A DNA stretch of 64,000 nt from Gordonia sp. PDNC005. Its GTDB lineage: Bacteria; Actinomycetota; Actinomycetes; Mycobacteriales; Mycobacteriaceae. The notes below the pieces were generated by a model, which did not search any database, was not told the DNA's origin, and saw only the letters and a program-made list of their open reading frames with translations. The stretch is from NCBI RefSeq assembly GCF_016919385.1, contig NZ_CP070351.1, forward strand, positions 3,844,001-3,908,000, given 5' to 3'. Position numbers and translations under genes: made by a program. Below are positions 54,569-63,387 of this stretch, one piece after another (positions within the stretch are counted from its first letter, which is position 1; every line of letters starts with the position of its first letter).

Positions 54569-55021
54569 GTGACCGATCCGATCACCGAGAACATCAGCGG
54601 ATTCGACGAGTCCGCGTTCGATGCCGAGCTCGACGGGCGGTGGCGCGACTTCCGCATCCGACTGGCCGACTACCTCTCCGACCTCACCCGCGGATACCCG
54701 TTCAGCGTGTACGACGCCGTCGCCAATTGGACCGGCATGACGGCACAACTCGAAGCCGCCTACATCGGTGAGGACGGTCTGGCGTTGATGATCGAGGTGG
54801 GTCAGCTGTCGGCCGACGAGCGGGAACAGTCGGGACGTGTGCAGATGCTCCGTGACCGCGGTTGGTCTCGGGCAGACGACACCCTGATCCTCGAGTTCGA
54901 GCGCAGGCAGGTGGACGAGGCCGCGATCGCGATCGAATACGCACTCCGCGAAGTGTGGGGTGTCCCCGATCCCGCGTACCTCCTCGGCGACGAGAACGAC
55001 ATGTGGCGCGAGTTCAGCTGA
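54569..55021 (+). CDS. TY-Chap/YbjN-like small protein
   Basis: The 150-residue acidic protein starts at GTG 54569 with GGAGG 6 bases before it. It reads WRDFRIRLADYLSDLTRGYP, GLALMIEVGQLSADEREQSG, RVQMLRDRGWSRADDTLILE, AAIAIEYALREVWGVPDPAY. The LSADE---RLRELGW pattern resembles the TY-Chap (type III chaperone-like) domain found in actinobacterial cytosolic proteins. Function is unknown and the family call is moderate. Confidence 0.7.
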   Translation: MTDPITENISGFDESAFDAELDGRWRDFRIRLADYLSDLTRGYPFSVYDAVANWTGMTAQLEAAYIGEDGLALMIEVGQLSADEREQSGRVQMLRDRGWSRADDTLILEFERRQVDEAAIAIEYALREVWGVPDPAYLLGDENDMWREFS

Positions 55022-55028
55022 GAGGTTG

Positions 55029-55152
55029 ATGTCGCGGACAACAGCCCCAATGGTGAGGTGGTTCGTCCCGGTTCTCGGTGCGCGCGCCGGGGCATCGGCA
55101 TCGGCCGTGACGTAGGTGTTGCACCCTCACCATTGGAGTTGTTGTCGCGCAT
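55029..55152. repeat. Long imperfect inverted repeat
   Basis: Arms of about 31 bases (55029-55060 and 55121-55152) pair with only a few mismatches and three single-base gaps; the best part is CCAATGGTGAGG and its complement. About 60 GC-rich bases separate them. It follows the TY-Chap-like gene and precedes the 3' end of the convergent GlcG-like gene. It may be a large terminator or a small non-autonomous element. Confidence 0.5.
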
Positions 55153-55199
55153 CTAATTGAGGGTCCGTTCGGGCGAACGGGTCAATCCGGAAGCCGCGT

Positions 55200-55604
55200 T
55201 CACGCTGCTGCAGCTGCGGCCCGCGCAAGTGCATCGTCTTGTTCCGGTGATCCACCGGAGGCCCCAAGGCCGCCGATGAGTACACCGTCACTGTCAAACA
55301 GTGGAACGCCGCCGCCGACGAGCAGCAGGCCCGGCGAGTGAATGTGGTCGAAATGCAGGGCGGGCTTGCCGATCTCCAGGGGTGCTGCGAGCGCGGTTGT
55401 CGGCGCTTGGAACATGACCGACGTCCGTGCTTTTGCGATCGCAAGTTCGTTTGATGCCAGCCACGCGCCGTCCATCCGGGCGAACGCTACTAGGTTTGCT
55501 CCCTTGTCCAGCACCGCGAAGACTGCCTTCATTCCTTCAGCTTCGGCCGCTGCAACTCCGGCTGCGATCAGTCGACTTGCGTGGGTGAGGGTGATCTCAG
55601 ACAT
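55200..55604 (-). CDS. GlcG/HbpS (DUF336) family protein
   Basis: The 134-residue protein has the family pattern ASRLIAAGVAAAEAEGMKAV, FAVLDKGANLVAFARMDGAW, AIAKARTSVMFQAPTTALAA and LLLVGGGVPLFDSDGVLIGG ending GGSPEQDDALARAAA. Members bind haem or small cofactors and often accompany dehydrogenases. Its start overlaps the SDR stop by 8 bases, so the two form an operon. Confidence 0.92.
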   Translation of the reverse strand: MSEITLTHASRLIAAGVAAAEAEGMKAVFAVLDKGANLVAFARMDGAWLASNELAIAKARTSVMFQAPTTALAAPLEIGKPALHFDHIHSPGLLLVGGGVPLFDSDGVLIGGLGASGGSPEQDDALARAAAAAA

Positions 55605-56373
55605 TCTGGGTCCACTCCGTCTCTTGCCACTGCTTCGCAGCGTCGATGGTGGCTACGGGGCGCATGGTGCGGTACAGGTGGTCGTCTGCGGGGATGATCT
55701 CGACCATCGCATCAATCATTTCTTGCGGGTCGGCCTGGCCGACAAGACTGTCGCCGAAATCGGGCATAGGCACCACTGCTGTGGCGGCGTCGTACCACTG
55801 AACGTAACTCTCGGCTCCGGTGTCGTTGAACCCAGTTCCGAAGACTCCGGGGTTCACTGTCGCGACTTGGACGCCGTGGGGTGCGAGTTCGGCCTTCATT
55901 GATCCCGCGATCGCTTCGATCGCGTGTTTGGTGGCGCAGTAGACACCCAGGAACGGGACTACCAGGATTCCGCCCATCGACGAGGTCCACACGACCTTGC
56001 CGGACTTGCGAGCCACCATCTTGGGCACGATCTCTTGGACGAGGGCCATATGCCCGAACACGTTGATCTCGAATGATTCTCGTGCCCGCTGGAGGGGGAT
56101 GTCGACGATCGACCCACCCTCCATGACGCCTGCGTTGAGCACGAGGACGTCAGGTGCGTACGTGCCGGCGTGGGCGATGTCGATCTCGTCGAGGAGGTTG
56201 AGCTTTATCACCTCAAGCTCTACACCTGCAGCTTCAGCGTCAGCGCGCAGGCTGCGCACCTGAGGCCAGGTCTCGGCCGCCGCTACGACTTTGTGCCCGG
56301 CACGGGCGAGTTCGATCGCGGCTCCGCGACCGAAACCCGAGCTGGCGCCGGTGATCAGGATGTTCTTCGACAT
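55597..56373 (-). CDS. Short-chain dehydrogenase/reductase
   Basis: The 258-residue protein has ILITGASSGFGRGAAIELAR, VLVLNAGVMEGG, KVVWTSSMGGILVVP and YCATKHAIEAIAGSMKAELA with Ser, Tyr and Lys of the SDR triad. It is divergent from a TetR gene with a TAACTAGTTA site between, and is co-transcribed with the GlcG-like gene. Substrate is unknown. Confidence 0.93.
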   Translation of the reverse strand: MSKNILITGASSGFGRGAAIELARAGHKVVAAAETWPQVRSLRADAEAAGVELEVIKLNLLDEIDIAHAGTYAPDVLVLNAGVMEGGSIVDIPLQRARESFEINVFGHMALVQEIVPKMVARKSGKVVWTSSMGGILVVPFLGVYCATKHAIEAIAGSMKAELAPHGVQVATVNPGVFGTGFNDTGAESYVQWYDAATAVVPMPDFGDSLVGQADPQEMIDAMVEIIPADDHLYRTMRPVATIDAAKQWQETEWTQNV

Positions 56374-56435
56374 GAGCTTCCTTTCGAGGATGGGCTTGCT
56401 CTGCCAACAGTGCCGTCCACTCGACCGAATGTCAA

Positions 56436-56445
56436 TAACTAGTTA
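56436..56445. promoter_or_regulatory. Palindromic TetR operator candidate
   Basis: TAACTAGTTA is a perfect 10-bp palindrome in the divergent promoter, within the longer AATAACTAGTTAGTTAC. It lies 31 bases before the TetR start. Confidence 0.55.
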
Positions 56446-56475
56446 GTTACATACCCTGCGGGGTATTCTTGCGCG

Positions 56476-57033
56476 GTGCCACCAGACGCGACCCTGACCA
56501 AGCAGAGAATCCTCGAGGGCGCGCGAACAGAGTTCGCCGCGTATGGCTTGGCGGGCGCGCGTATCGACAGAATCGCGGAGAAGGCCGAGGTCAACAAGCG
56601 CTCGATCTATGCCCACTTCGGCCCGAAGGAGGAGCTCTTCGATCTTGTCGTGAGCACATCACTAGCGACGATGGCAGATGCAGTGCAGTTCACCGAGGAT
56701 GACCTGGCGGGGTACGCCGTCAGGCTCTTCGACTACCTCCGCGCTGAGCCAAGCACTCTGCGTCTGACCACGTGGGCGAACCTTGAGCGTCCCACCACCA
56801 CGCCCAGCGAGCATCTGACGTACCAAACCAAGGTCGCTGCGCTTGCATCCCGGTTCGGGCGGCACGCCACCGATGTTCTCGCGATGACACTTGGGCTGGT
56901 CACGTCCTGGGCCTCTTCGTCACCTGCTTTGATCGCAACCGCCGGGCCCGGAGGCGTGTGGACCGATGCGCGGCGAGACATGTTGTCTTCCGGAGTGGCG
57001 GCATTGGAGCGGAAGTTCGAGGTTCGCAGGTGA
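56476..57033 (+). CDS. TetR-family regulator
   Basis: The 185-residue protein has the HTH LTKQRILEGARTEFAAYGLA, GARIDRIAEKAEVNKRSIYA, HFGPKEELFDLVVSTSLATM. It is related in pattern to the TetR at 27733 (ARIDRIA-KA---K--IYA-F--KEEL). A GTG start precedes it within the same frame. It is divergent from the SDR/GlcG operon and probably represses it. Confidence 0.92.
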   Translation: MPPDATLTKQRILEGARTEFAAYGLAGARIDRIAEKAEVNKRSIYAHFGPKEELFDLVVSTSLATMADAVQFTEDDLAGYAVRLFDYLRAEPSTLRLTTWANLERPTTTPSEHLTYQTKVAALASRFGRHATDVLAMTLGLVTSWASSSPALIATAGPGGVWTDARRDMLSSGVAALERKFEVRR

Positions 57034-57125
57034 CGCGGTGCCACCACTTGCGACGTTTGAGAGAGCTGCGAGCCGGATACTTGAGGCAGCCTGCAGTTTG
57101 ACTCCGCCCGACGAACAGGTCATGA

Positions 57126-57914
57126 CTATTCGGTGGGCTCCACCGACGTCTCGGTGCTCTCCGACGTGGTCGGACTGAGCGTCTGCCATGAAGCATTGGT
57201 CACTGCGACGCTCTCGGTGGAACCGACAGGCTTGACCCCCAGACCTGATCGCTTGACGACGAGACCGCCGAATTCACCGTCGACTGCGACAGGTCGGACG
57301 CGTCGAACTCGCGGCTGATCGAGTCACTGCACGTGGCGATGACCGTCGACGAGTCGAAGCTCGACGGCAGGGTGCACGTGACGCTGGTGCCGCCGGAGGT
57401 GAACGTCAGTGTTCCGATCGTGTCGCCGGTCGACGAGCTGAAGTCGGTCGGCGTCGTTGCGCCCGTTGTCTCCGTGGTCAGGACGGACGTGTCGGTGGGA
57501 GTGTCCACACCCGGCGTGGCACCCGGAGTCTCGACACCTGAGTTGACACCGGGGGTTTCGACACCTGGGGTCACGACCGGCGTCTCGACCGTGGTCGTGC
57601 CGTCGGACGCGACCTCGGTGGTGCTCGGAGAGGCTTCGATGATGGGCGCTCCGTTATTGTCCTGCGCGCGTTCGACAACGGCCCTCGGCGGGTACGTCGC
57701 TGCCGTCGACGGTGCCGTTCTGATCAGCGTCGCCTGCGGTGAACGTCGGAGCCTTGTTGAGCGCGGCCGGATCGGGGAGCTTCACGTCTGCCGGAGGAGC
57801 GGGCAGATCCAGATTGCCGCCGATGTTCAGGATCTCCGAGACCTCAGAGAAGACTGTCCGCTTGGAGTCCGCGTGCCGCGTGCGGATCGCCGATAGGCTG
57901 CAGGACGTGTCTTC
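57126..57914 (-). pseudogene. Broken gene for an exported Thr/Pro-rich protein
   Basis: Three in-order pieces are read on the minus strand in different frames. The first (from about 57914) gives SKRTVFSEVSEILNIGGNLD, LPAPPADVKLPDPAALNKAP, TFTAGDADQNGTVDGSDVPA. The second gives RAQDNNGAPIIEASPSTTEV, a repeat VETPGVNSGVETPGATPGVD, and SGGTSVTCTLPSSFDSSTVI. The third gives VDGEFGGLVVKRSGLGVKPV and VAVTNASWQTLSPTTSESTE, ending at 57126. Frame changes fall near 57680 and 57285. No start codon or signal peptide is left. The original function is unknown; Ser/Thr/Pro repeats suggest a wall-associated protein. Confidence 0.5.
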
Positions 57915-59058
57915 TCAGTCCCGCATCGTGGCCGCTTCTGCGGTGATTGCCGACGGTGTGGTCCACCGCCCAGGTTGGTTCGAGGTGCGGGCAGGCGTGA
58001 TCGAAGCCGTCGGGCAGGGGCGTCCCCCTGGTGAACCCGATCTGGAGTTCGCTTCCGGGACGGTTGTTCCGGGATTCGTCGACATGCATGTGCACGGTGG
58101 CGGCGGAGCGTCGTACACCGACGGTGACGCCGACCAGGTGCGAGCGGCCTCGGATTTTCACCGAGCGCACGGGACCACTACGACTGTCGCCAGCACAGTC
58201 AGCGCGAGCCCCGACGAACTCGCCGAGATCGTCGGACGCCTCGCTCCGCTCGTCCGTTCGGGAGCGATCGCAGGCATCCATCTGGAAGGCCCGTGGATCG
58301 CGCATTCGCGGTGCGGCGCCCACGCCCCGGACCGGCTCCGCAGTCCCGACCTCGCTGAGATCGACAACTTGCTCGAGATCGCCGACGGCACGATCACCAT
58401 GGTCACGATGGCGCCGGAACTGCCCGGAGCTCTGGACGCGATCACTCGACTCGTCACGGCAGGTGTGCGGGTCGCCGTCGGGCACACCGACGCGACTTTC
58501 GCCCAGACGCAGGCAGCGCTCGACGCAGGTGCGAGCGTCGCGACCCACCTGTTCAATGCGATGGCGCCGCTCGGGCACCGCGAGCCGGGGCCGATCCTCG
58601 CGCTGCTCTCCGACCCGCGTGCGGTCGTGGAACTGATCGGTGACGGCGTCCACCTGCATCCATCGCTCGTCGCGCAGGTGCAGCAGAGTGTCGGAGCCGA
58701 CCGGGTGGCGCTGGTGACGGACGCCATGGTCGCCGCGGGCATGTCCGACGGGGACTATGTTCTCGGCTCCCTCGAGGTGTACGTGCGCGACGGCGTCGCA
58801 CGGCTACGCAGCACCGATGCGATCGCCGGGAGCACCGCAACGATGGACGGACTGTTCGCCCGGACCGTGCGTGGCCTCCGCGCAGCTCCCGACCCGATGA
58901 CCGAGGACGACGCGCTTCTCGCAGCGTCCACGATGTGCTCGGCGACGCCCGCGCGGGTCCTCCGCCGTGATGACATCGGCGTCCTCGCGGTGGGCAGGCG
59001 CGCCGACTTCGTGGTCCTCGACGCCGACCTGCGCGTGATCGGAGTTGAGAAGAGTTGA
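57907..59058 (+). CDS. nagA: N-acetylglucosamine-6-phosphate deacetylase
   Basis: The 383-residue protein is an amidohydrolase with GTVVPGFVDMHVHGGGGASY, AIAGIHLEGPWIAHSRCGAH, VAVGHTDATFAQTQAALDAG, ATHLFNAMAPLGHREPGPIL and RVALVTDAMVAAGMSDGDYV. These hold the metal site and substrate pocket of NagA. It removes acetate from GlcNAc-6-phosphate in amino-sugar recycling. GTG 57907 gives MSSQSRIVAA; the ribosome site is weak, so the start may differ by a few codons. The end of the broken gene upstream abuts its start. Confidence 0.93.
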   Translation: MSSQSRIVAASAVIADGVVHRPGWFEVRAGVIEAVGQGRPPGEPDLEFASGTVVPGFVDMHVHGGGGASYTDGDADQVRAASDFHRAHGTTTTVASTVSASPDELAEIVGRLAPLVRSGAIAGIHLEGPWIAHSRCGAHAPDRLRSPDLAEIDNLLEIADGTITMVTMAPELPGALDAITRLVTAGVRVAVGHTDATFAQTQAALDAGASVATHLFNAMAPLGHREPGPILALLSDPRAVVELIGDGVHLHPSLVAQVQQSVGADRVALVTDAMVAAGMSDGDYVLGSLEVYVRDGVARLRSTDAIAGSTATMDGLFARTVRGLRAAPDPMTEDDALLAASTMCSATPARVLRRDDIGVLAVGRRADFVVLDADLRVIGVEKS

Positions 59059-59170
59059 CCCGAACCCCGCGTCACACCTCCCACCAGGGGCATGTGCGCC
59101 GTAGGGTGTGAAAGCAAGCCTGTTCGGAACGGCCGGCGGGCTCGACAACGTCTCCTCGGAGGGAACCCCG

Positions 59171-59824
59171 ATGACCGGCAAGAAGACTCTGCTCGCCCGC
59201 CTGGAGGAAGAGGTCAAGCGCCTCTCCAATGAAGTCGTCGCCCTGCGCGACACGGTTCTGGCGTACTCGCCGTTGAACAAGAAGGACGCGGCTCCTGCGC
59301 CCGCGAAGCCTGCACCGGCCAAGCCTGCCAAGAAGGCCGAGCCCGTCGCTGCCGCCAAGCCGGCCGCCGCCCCGGCCAAGAAGGCAGCTCCGGCGAAGTC
59401 GGCCGCGAAGCCCGCGGCGACGAAGGCAGCTCCGGCGAAGAAGTCAACTCCGGCGAAGAAGGCTGCGACCAAGTCTGCGCCTAAGAAGGCTGCTCCCGCC
59501 AAGAAGGCTGCTCCGGCCAAGTCCGCCGCCGCTAAACCGGCCGCACCGAAGCCCGCCGCAGCGAAGCCCGCACCTGCCGCGAAGCCCGCCGAAACAAAGC
59601 CTGCCGAAACGAAGCCGGCGCCCGCGAAGCCGGCCACCGCGGCCGCGGCCAAGTCCGTCGCCTCAGCGAAGCCTGCAGCGTCGCCGAAGCCCGCTGCGGC
59701 CAAGGCCGCGCCCGCGAAGTCGGGTGCCAAGACCGTCGCCGATCTGAAGGCCGAAGCCAAGGCCAAGGGTGTGAAGGGCTACTCGACCATGACCAAGGCT
59801 CAGCTCACCGAAGCCCTCAAATAA
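59171..59824 (+). CDS. Lys/Ala/Pro-rich histone-H1-like protein with C-terminal SAP/Rho-N-like motif
   Basis: The 217-residue protein begins with a short coiled coil ([20 protein letters not shown]). Residues 40-185 are tandem [21 protein letters not shown] repeats like eukaryotic H1 tails and the mycobacterial HupB tail. The C-terminus reads [31 protein letters not shown], a SAP or Rho-N-type helix-extended-loop-helix. GGAGGG before ATG 59171 decides the start. A role in binding nucleic acid is inferred from composition. Confidence 0.8.
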   Translation: MTGKKTLLARLEEEVKRLSNEVVALRDTVLAYSPLNKKDAAPAPAKPAPAKPAKKAEPVAAAKPAAAPAKKAAPAKSAAKPAATKAAPAKKSTPAKKAATKSAPKKAAPAKKAAPAKSAAAKPAAPKPAAAKPAPAAKPAETKPAETKPAPAKPATAAAAKSVASAKPAASPKPAAAKAAPAKSGAKTVADLKAEAKAKGVKGYSTMTKAQLTEALK

Positions 59825-59866
59825 CTCCCGCACGACTGCTTGTAACCACCGAATTCGCCAGAGAAC

Positions 59867-59874
59867 AAGGAGGA
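59867..59874 (+). promoter_or_regulatory. Ribosome binding site that supports a TTG start
   Basis: AAGGAGGA lies 6 bases before TTG 59881 and matches the 16S rRNA tail almost perfectly. No ATG or GTG is as well placed, so the rare start codon is accepted. Confidence 0.8.
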
Positions 59875-59880
59875 CCGGGG

Positions 59881-60969
59881 TTGTCCCAGGTCGTCAAGGG
59901 AGTCATCTCCCGAACCAAGAACGCACCGACCGAACTCGTGGACATCGTGATCCCGGACCCGGGCGCAAACGACGTCGTCGTGAAGATTCAGACGTGCGGC
60001 GTCTGCCACACCGACCTCGCGTACGCCACCGGCGGCATCAACGACGAGTACCCGTTCCTGCTCGGCCATGAGGCCGCCGGTGTCGTCGAGTCGGTCGGCT
60101 CGGGCGTCACTCACGTCGAGGTCGGCGACTTCGTCGTCCTCAACTGGCGTGCCGTCTGCGGCGAGTGCCGGGCCTGCAAGCGCGGCCGCCCCTGGTACTG
60201 CTTCGACACGCACAACGCGAGCGTCCCGATGACCCTCACCGACGGCACCGAACTGTCGCCTGCGCTCGGCATCGGTGCGTTCGCGGAGAAGACCCTGGTG
60301 CACGAAGGTCAGTGCACGAAGGTCGATCCGGACGTCGACCCGGCTGTCGCCTGTCTGCTGGGCTGCGGCGTGATGGCCGGCCTCGGTGCGGCGATGAACA
60401 CCGGCGGCGTGTCGCGTGGCGACTCGGTCGCCGTGATCGGCTGCGGCGGTGTCGGCGATGCCGCGATCGCGGGTGCCCGCTTGGCCGGCGCGACGACAAT
60501 CGTCGCCGTCGACCGTGACCCCGGCAAGTTCGCATGGGCCACCGAACTCGGCGCGACCCATACCGTCGACGCGTCGTCGGTGGACGACGTCGCCGAGGCG
60601 ATTCGGGAACTCACGGACGGCAACGGCGCTGACGTGGTGATCGACGCCGTCGGGCGTCCCGAGACATACGAGACCGCTTTCTACGCTCGCGACCTCGCGG
60701 GCACCGTGGTGCTCGTCGGGGTTCCGACACCGGAGATGCGCCTGGAGATGCCGCTCGTCGACTTCTTCAGTCGCGGTGGTGCGCTCAAGTCGTCGTGGTA
60801 CGGAGACTGCCTGCCCGAACGGGACTTCCCGATGCTCGTCGACCTGCACCTGCAGGGCCGGCTCCCGTTGGACAAGTTCGTCACCGAGCGGATCTCGATC
60901 GACGGAGTGGACCAGGCGTTCAAGTCGATGGAAGCCGGCAAGGTGCTGCGCTCGGTGGTGGAGCTGTGA
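59881..60969 (+). CDS. S-(hydroxymethyl)mycothiol dehydrogenase (zinc alcohol dehydrogenase family)
   Basis: The 362-residue class III-type ADH has the catalytic zinc site [15 protein letters not shown] and [14 protein letters not shown], the structural zinc Cys set [15 protein letters not shown], and the NAD motif [20 protein letters not shown]. The regions [20 protein letters not shown] and [20 protein letters not shown] are typical of the mycothiol-dependent formaldehyde dehydrogenase (MscR). It oxidises the formaldehyde-mycothiol adduct and can reduce S-nitrosomycothiol. The metallo-hydrolase that follows overlaps it by 4 bases. Confidence 0.95.
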   Translation: MSQVVKGVISRTKNAPTELVDIVIPDPGANDVVVKIQTCGVCHTDLAYATGGINDEYPFLLGHEAAGVVESVGSGVTHVEVGDFVVLNWRAVCGECRACKRGRPWYCFDTHNASVPMTLTDGTELSPALGIGAFAEKTLVHEGQCTKVDPDVDPAVACLLGCGVMAGLGAAMNTGGVSRGDSVAVIGCGGVGDAAIAGARLAGATTIVAVDRDPGKFAWATELGATHTVDASSVDDVAEAIRELTDGNGADVVIDAVGRPETYETAFYARDLAGTVVLVGVPTPEMRLEMPLVDFFSRGGALKSSWYGDCLPERDFPMLVDLHLQGRLPLDKFVTERISIDGVDQAFKSMEAGKVLRSVVEL

Positions 60970-61586
60970 GGATCGACCGGGTCGTCACTTCGGGCACGTT
61001 CTCGCTCGACGGCGGGACGTGGGACGTCGACAACAACGTGTGGGTGGTCGGCGACGACACCGAGTCGGTGATCGTCGACGCCGCGCACAATGCGGCTCCG
61101 ATACTGGCGGCAGTGGGGGAGCGTCGGGTGGTGGCGATCGTGCTGACACACGCGCACAACGACCACATCGGCGTCGCGCCCGAGCTTGCCGAGGCCACCG
61201 GTGCACCGATCCTGCTGCACCCGGCCGATGAGATGCTCTGGGAGCAGACACATCCGGGCGTCGCGCACGGCGAGCTCGCAGACGGTCAGGTGATCGAGGT
61301 GGGTGGCGAGCGGCTGGAGGTGATCAACACTCCCGGGCACTCTCCGGGTTCGTGCGTGATCTGGTCGCCGTCGTCGAAGGTCCTGTTCAGCGGCGACACC
61401 CTGTTCCAGGGAGGCCCGGGCGCAACGGGCCGCTCGTTCTCGAACTTCGACGACATCATCGCGTCGATCCGCGACCGGATCCTGGTCCTCGACGACGACA
61501 CCCGAGTGTGCACCGGTCACGGCGACGACACGACCGTCGGCGCTGAGGCGGGCGACCTCGCCGAGTGGATCAGGCGTGGTCACTGA
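60966..61586 (+). CDS. Metallo-beta-lactamase-fold hydrolase, partner of the mycothiol dehydrogenase
   Basis: The 206-residue protein has the MBL metal motif [11 protein letters not shown] (HxHxDH), then [15 protein letters not shown] and [11 protein letters not shown], with a final GHGDDTT His. In mycobacteria an equivalent gene (Rv2260 type) always follows the S-hydroxymethylmycothiol dehydrogenase. It probably hydrolyses S-formylmycothiol to formate and mycothiol. GTG 60966 overlaps the previous stop. Confidence 0.92.
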   Translation: MRIDRVVTSGTFSLDGGTWDVDNNVWVVGDDTESVIVDAAHNAAPILAAVGERRVVAIVLTHAHNDHIGVAPELAEATGAPILLHPADEMLWEQTHPGVAHGELADGQVIEVGGERLEVINTPGHSPGSCVIWSPSSKVLFSGDTLFQGGPGATGRSFSNFDDIIASIRDRILVLDDDTRVCTGHGDDTTVGAEAGDLAEWIRRGH

Positions 61587-61604
61587 CCTGGCAGTGACGA
61601 TGCG

Positions 61605-63335
61605 GTGAACAGGACTCTCGCAGCGGCGATCACGCCGCTGTCGATGCGCGGCTACAAGCTCGGATGGCTGCGCGCCGACGTGATCGCGGGCGTTTCGCTC
61701 GCGGCCGTCGCGATACCGGAGGCGATGGGCTACAGCTCCATCGCGCAGGTCCCGCTCGGTGCGGGCCTCTACTCGCTCATCGTCCCGGCGATCGTGTTCG
61801 CGCTCGTCGGCGCGTCTCGGCTGATGGTCGTCGGAGCAGATTCGGCGACGGCAGCGCTCCTCGCATCCGGCATCGCCGGTCTGGGGGTAGCGGGCTTGAA
61901 CCCGTCGACTCCGGAGTGGCTCGCGTGGGCGGGCCTGATCGCGCTGGTCACAGGCGCGATGCTGCTGCTCGCGTGGGTCCTGCGGCTTGGTTTCCTCGGC
62001 GACTTCCTGTCGACCGCGGTCCTCACCGGCTTCCTCGCGGGAGTCGGCGTCCTGGTGGTCACCGAGCAGGTTCCGGGACTGCTCGGCATCGAGCGTGCTC
62101 ACGGCAGTCACGTGTGGGGCAAGTGGGCGTTTCTCGTGACCCATCTCAACGACGTGCGGTGGCAGGCCGTCGTGTTCGGCGTCGTCACCGTCGTCGCATT
62201 GTTTCTCGTGAAACGTTTCCGTCCACAGCTTCCGATGCCGATACTCGTTGTCGTCGGCGCGATCGTGCTCGTCATGGCCTTCAATCTCACCGCCGTCCCG
62301 ACCATCGGCGACGTCCAGACAGGCCTGCCGACCATCAGCTTCCCGGCGTGGAGCGCGGTGTGGGCGAAGGCTCCCGAAGTGCTGACCGTCTCGTTCGGCT
62401 GCGTCTTGGTGGTCCTTGCGCAGAGCGCCGCCACTGCGCGCAGTTTCGCGCAGAGCCACGGCGACCACGTCGATGTGAACCGCGACATTCTGGGACTGTC
62501 CGCGGCGAACGTCTCCGCGGCTCTCACCGGGTCTTTTGTGGTCAACGGGAGCCCGACGAAGACCGCAGTGCTCGACCAGCAGAAGGGTCGGACGCAGCTC
62601 GCCAATGTGACGATGGCGCTGACGACGCTCGCGGTGGTCGCGTTCGCGTCGCCGCTTCTCGCGCATCTGCCGGAGGCGGTGCTCGCCGCAGTCGTCTTCG
62701 TCGTGGGCGTCGAACTGATCCACCTCGGGTCGTTCCGCAGCATCTGGCGGATCCGCCGGGTCGAGTTCGGCGTCGCGGTCGTCACGACGGGCATGGTCGT
62801 CGGGTTCGGGGTGCTCACCGGCATCGTCACGGCGATGGTTCTCTCCCTGCTGCAGATGATTCACCGCCAGTACCGTCCGGACAGGTTTGTGATCGGGGTG
62901 GGCGACGACGGTCGGCGACAGTACGAGCCCGCGAAGCCCGGTCACCAGAGCCTCCCGGGGTTGATCGTCTTCCGGTACGACGCCGATCTCTTCTACGCGA
63001 ACGTCGGCCGCTTCTCCGATGACGTCACGGCGCTCGTGAAAGGCGCGCCCGACCCGGTGAAGTGGCTGGTCCTGGACTGTTCCGCCGTGTCCGACGTCGA
63101 CTATTCCGCCGCCAAGGCGATCAGCAGTCTCATCGGGTTCGTGCACTCGGTCGGTGCGCGTTTTGTCCTCGCCGGTGTGACGCCCGAGCTGCGCGAGTCG
63201 CTCGACTCCGCTCGGATCATGAGCGAGATATCCGCCGACCTCGTTTATCCAGGTGTCGGGTCCGCCGTCCGCGCCTTTCGCGCTGAACATGGCAGTCCCG
63301 CGTCGACGCCCGACACCTCCGGCACGGCTCAATGA
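61605..63335 (+). CDS. SulP-family anion transporter with STAS domain
   Basis: The 576-residue protein has the SulP signature LRADVIAGVSLAAVAIPEAM, GYSSIAQVPLGAGLYSLIVP, about 10-12 helices, and TGSFVVNGSPTKTAVLDQQK. The C-terminal STAS domain reads IVFRYDADLFYANVGRFSDD and WLVLDCSAVSDVDYSAAKAI. It should import sulfate, bicarbonate or a dicarboxylate by a proton- or sodium-coupled route. No carbonic anhydrase is beside it. Confidence 0.95.
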   Translation: MNRTLAAAITPLSMRGYKLGWLRADVIAGVSLAAVAIPEAMGYSSIAQVPLGAGLYSLIVPAIVFALVGASRLMVVGADSATAALLASGIAGLGVAGLNPSTPEWLAWAGLIALVTGAMLLLAWVLRLGFLGDFLSTAVLTGFLAGVGVLVVTEQVPGLLGIERAHGSHVWGKWAFLVTHLNDVRWQAVVFGVVTVVALFLVKRFRPQLPMPILVVVGAIVLVMAFNLTAVPTIGDVQTGLPTISFPAWSAVWAKAPEVLTVSFGCVLVVLAQSAATARSFAQSHGDHVDVNRDILGLSAANVSAALTGSFVVNGSPTKTAVLDQQKGRTQLANVTMALTTLAVVAFASPLLAHLPEAVLAAVVFVVGVELIHLGSFRSIWRIRRVEFGVAVVTTGMVVGFGVLTGIVTAMVLSLLQMIHRQYRPDRFVIGVGDDGRRQYEPAKPGHQSLPGLIVFRYDADLFYANVGRFSDDVTALVKGAPDPVKWLVLDCSAVSDVDYSAAKAISSLIGFVHSVGARFVLAGVTPELRESLDSARIMSEISADLVYPGVGSAVRAFRAEHGSPASTPDTSGTAQ

Positions 63336-63341
63336 ACGAAA

Positions 63342-63374
63342 GAGGTCCTCCACCGCGGCGCGGTGGAGGACCTC
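63342..63374. terminator. Bidirectional terminator between SulP and APC genes
   Basis: GAGGTCCTCCACCGC (63342-63356) and its exact complement (63360-63374) enclose a 3-base loop. It separates two converging genes. Confidence 0.85.
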
Positions 63375-63387
63375 CCGGGAGCAAGTG

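Noticed and set aside
57333..57896. Plus-strand frame with Val/Gly/Thr repeats upstream of nagA
   Set aside because: The minus strand gives more protein-like segments including a Pro/Thr repeat and Cys-containing domain, so the plus-strand frame was taken as its shadow.
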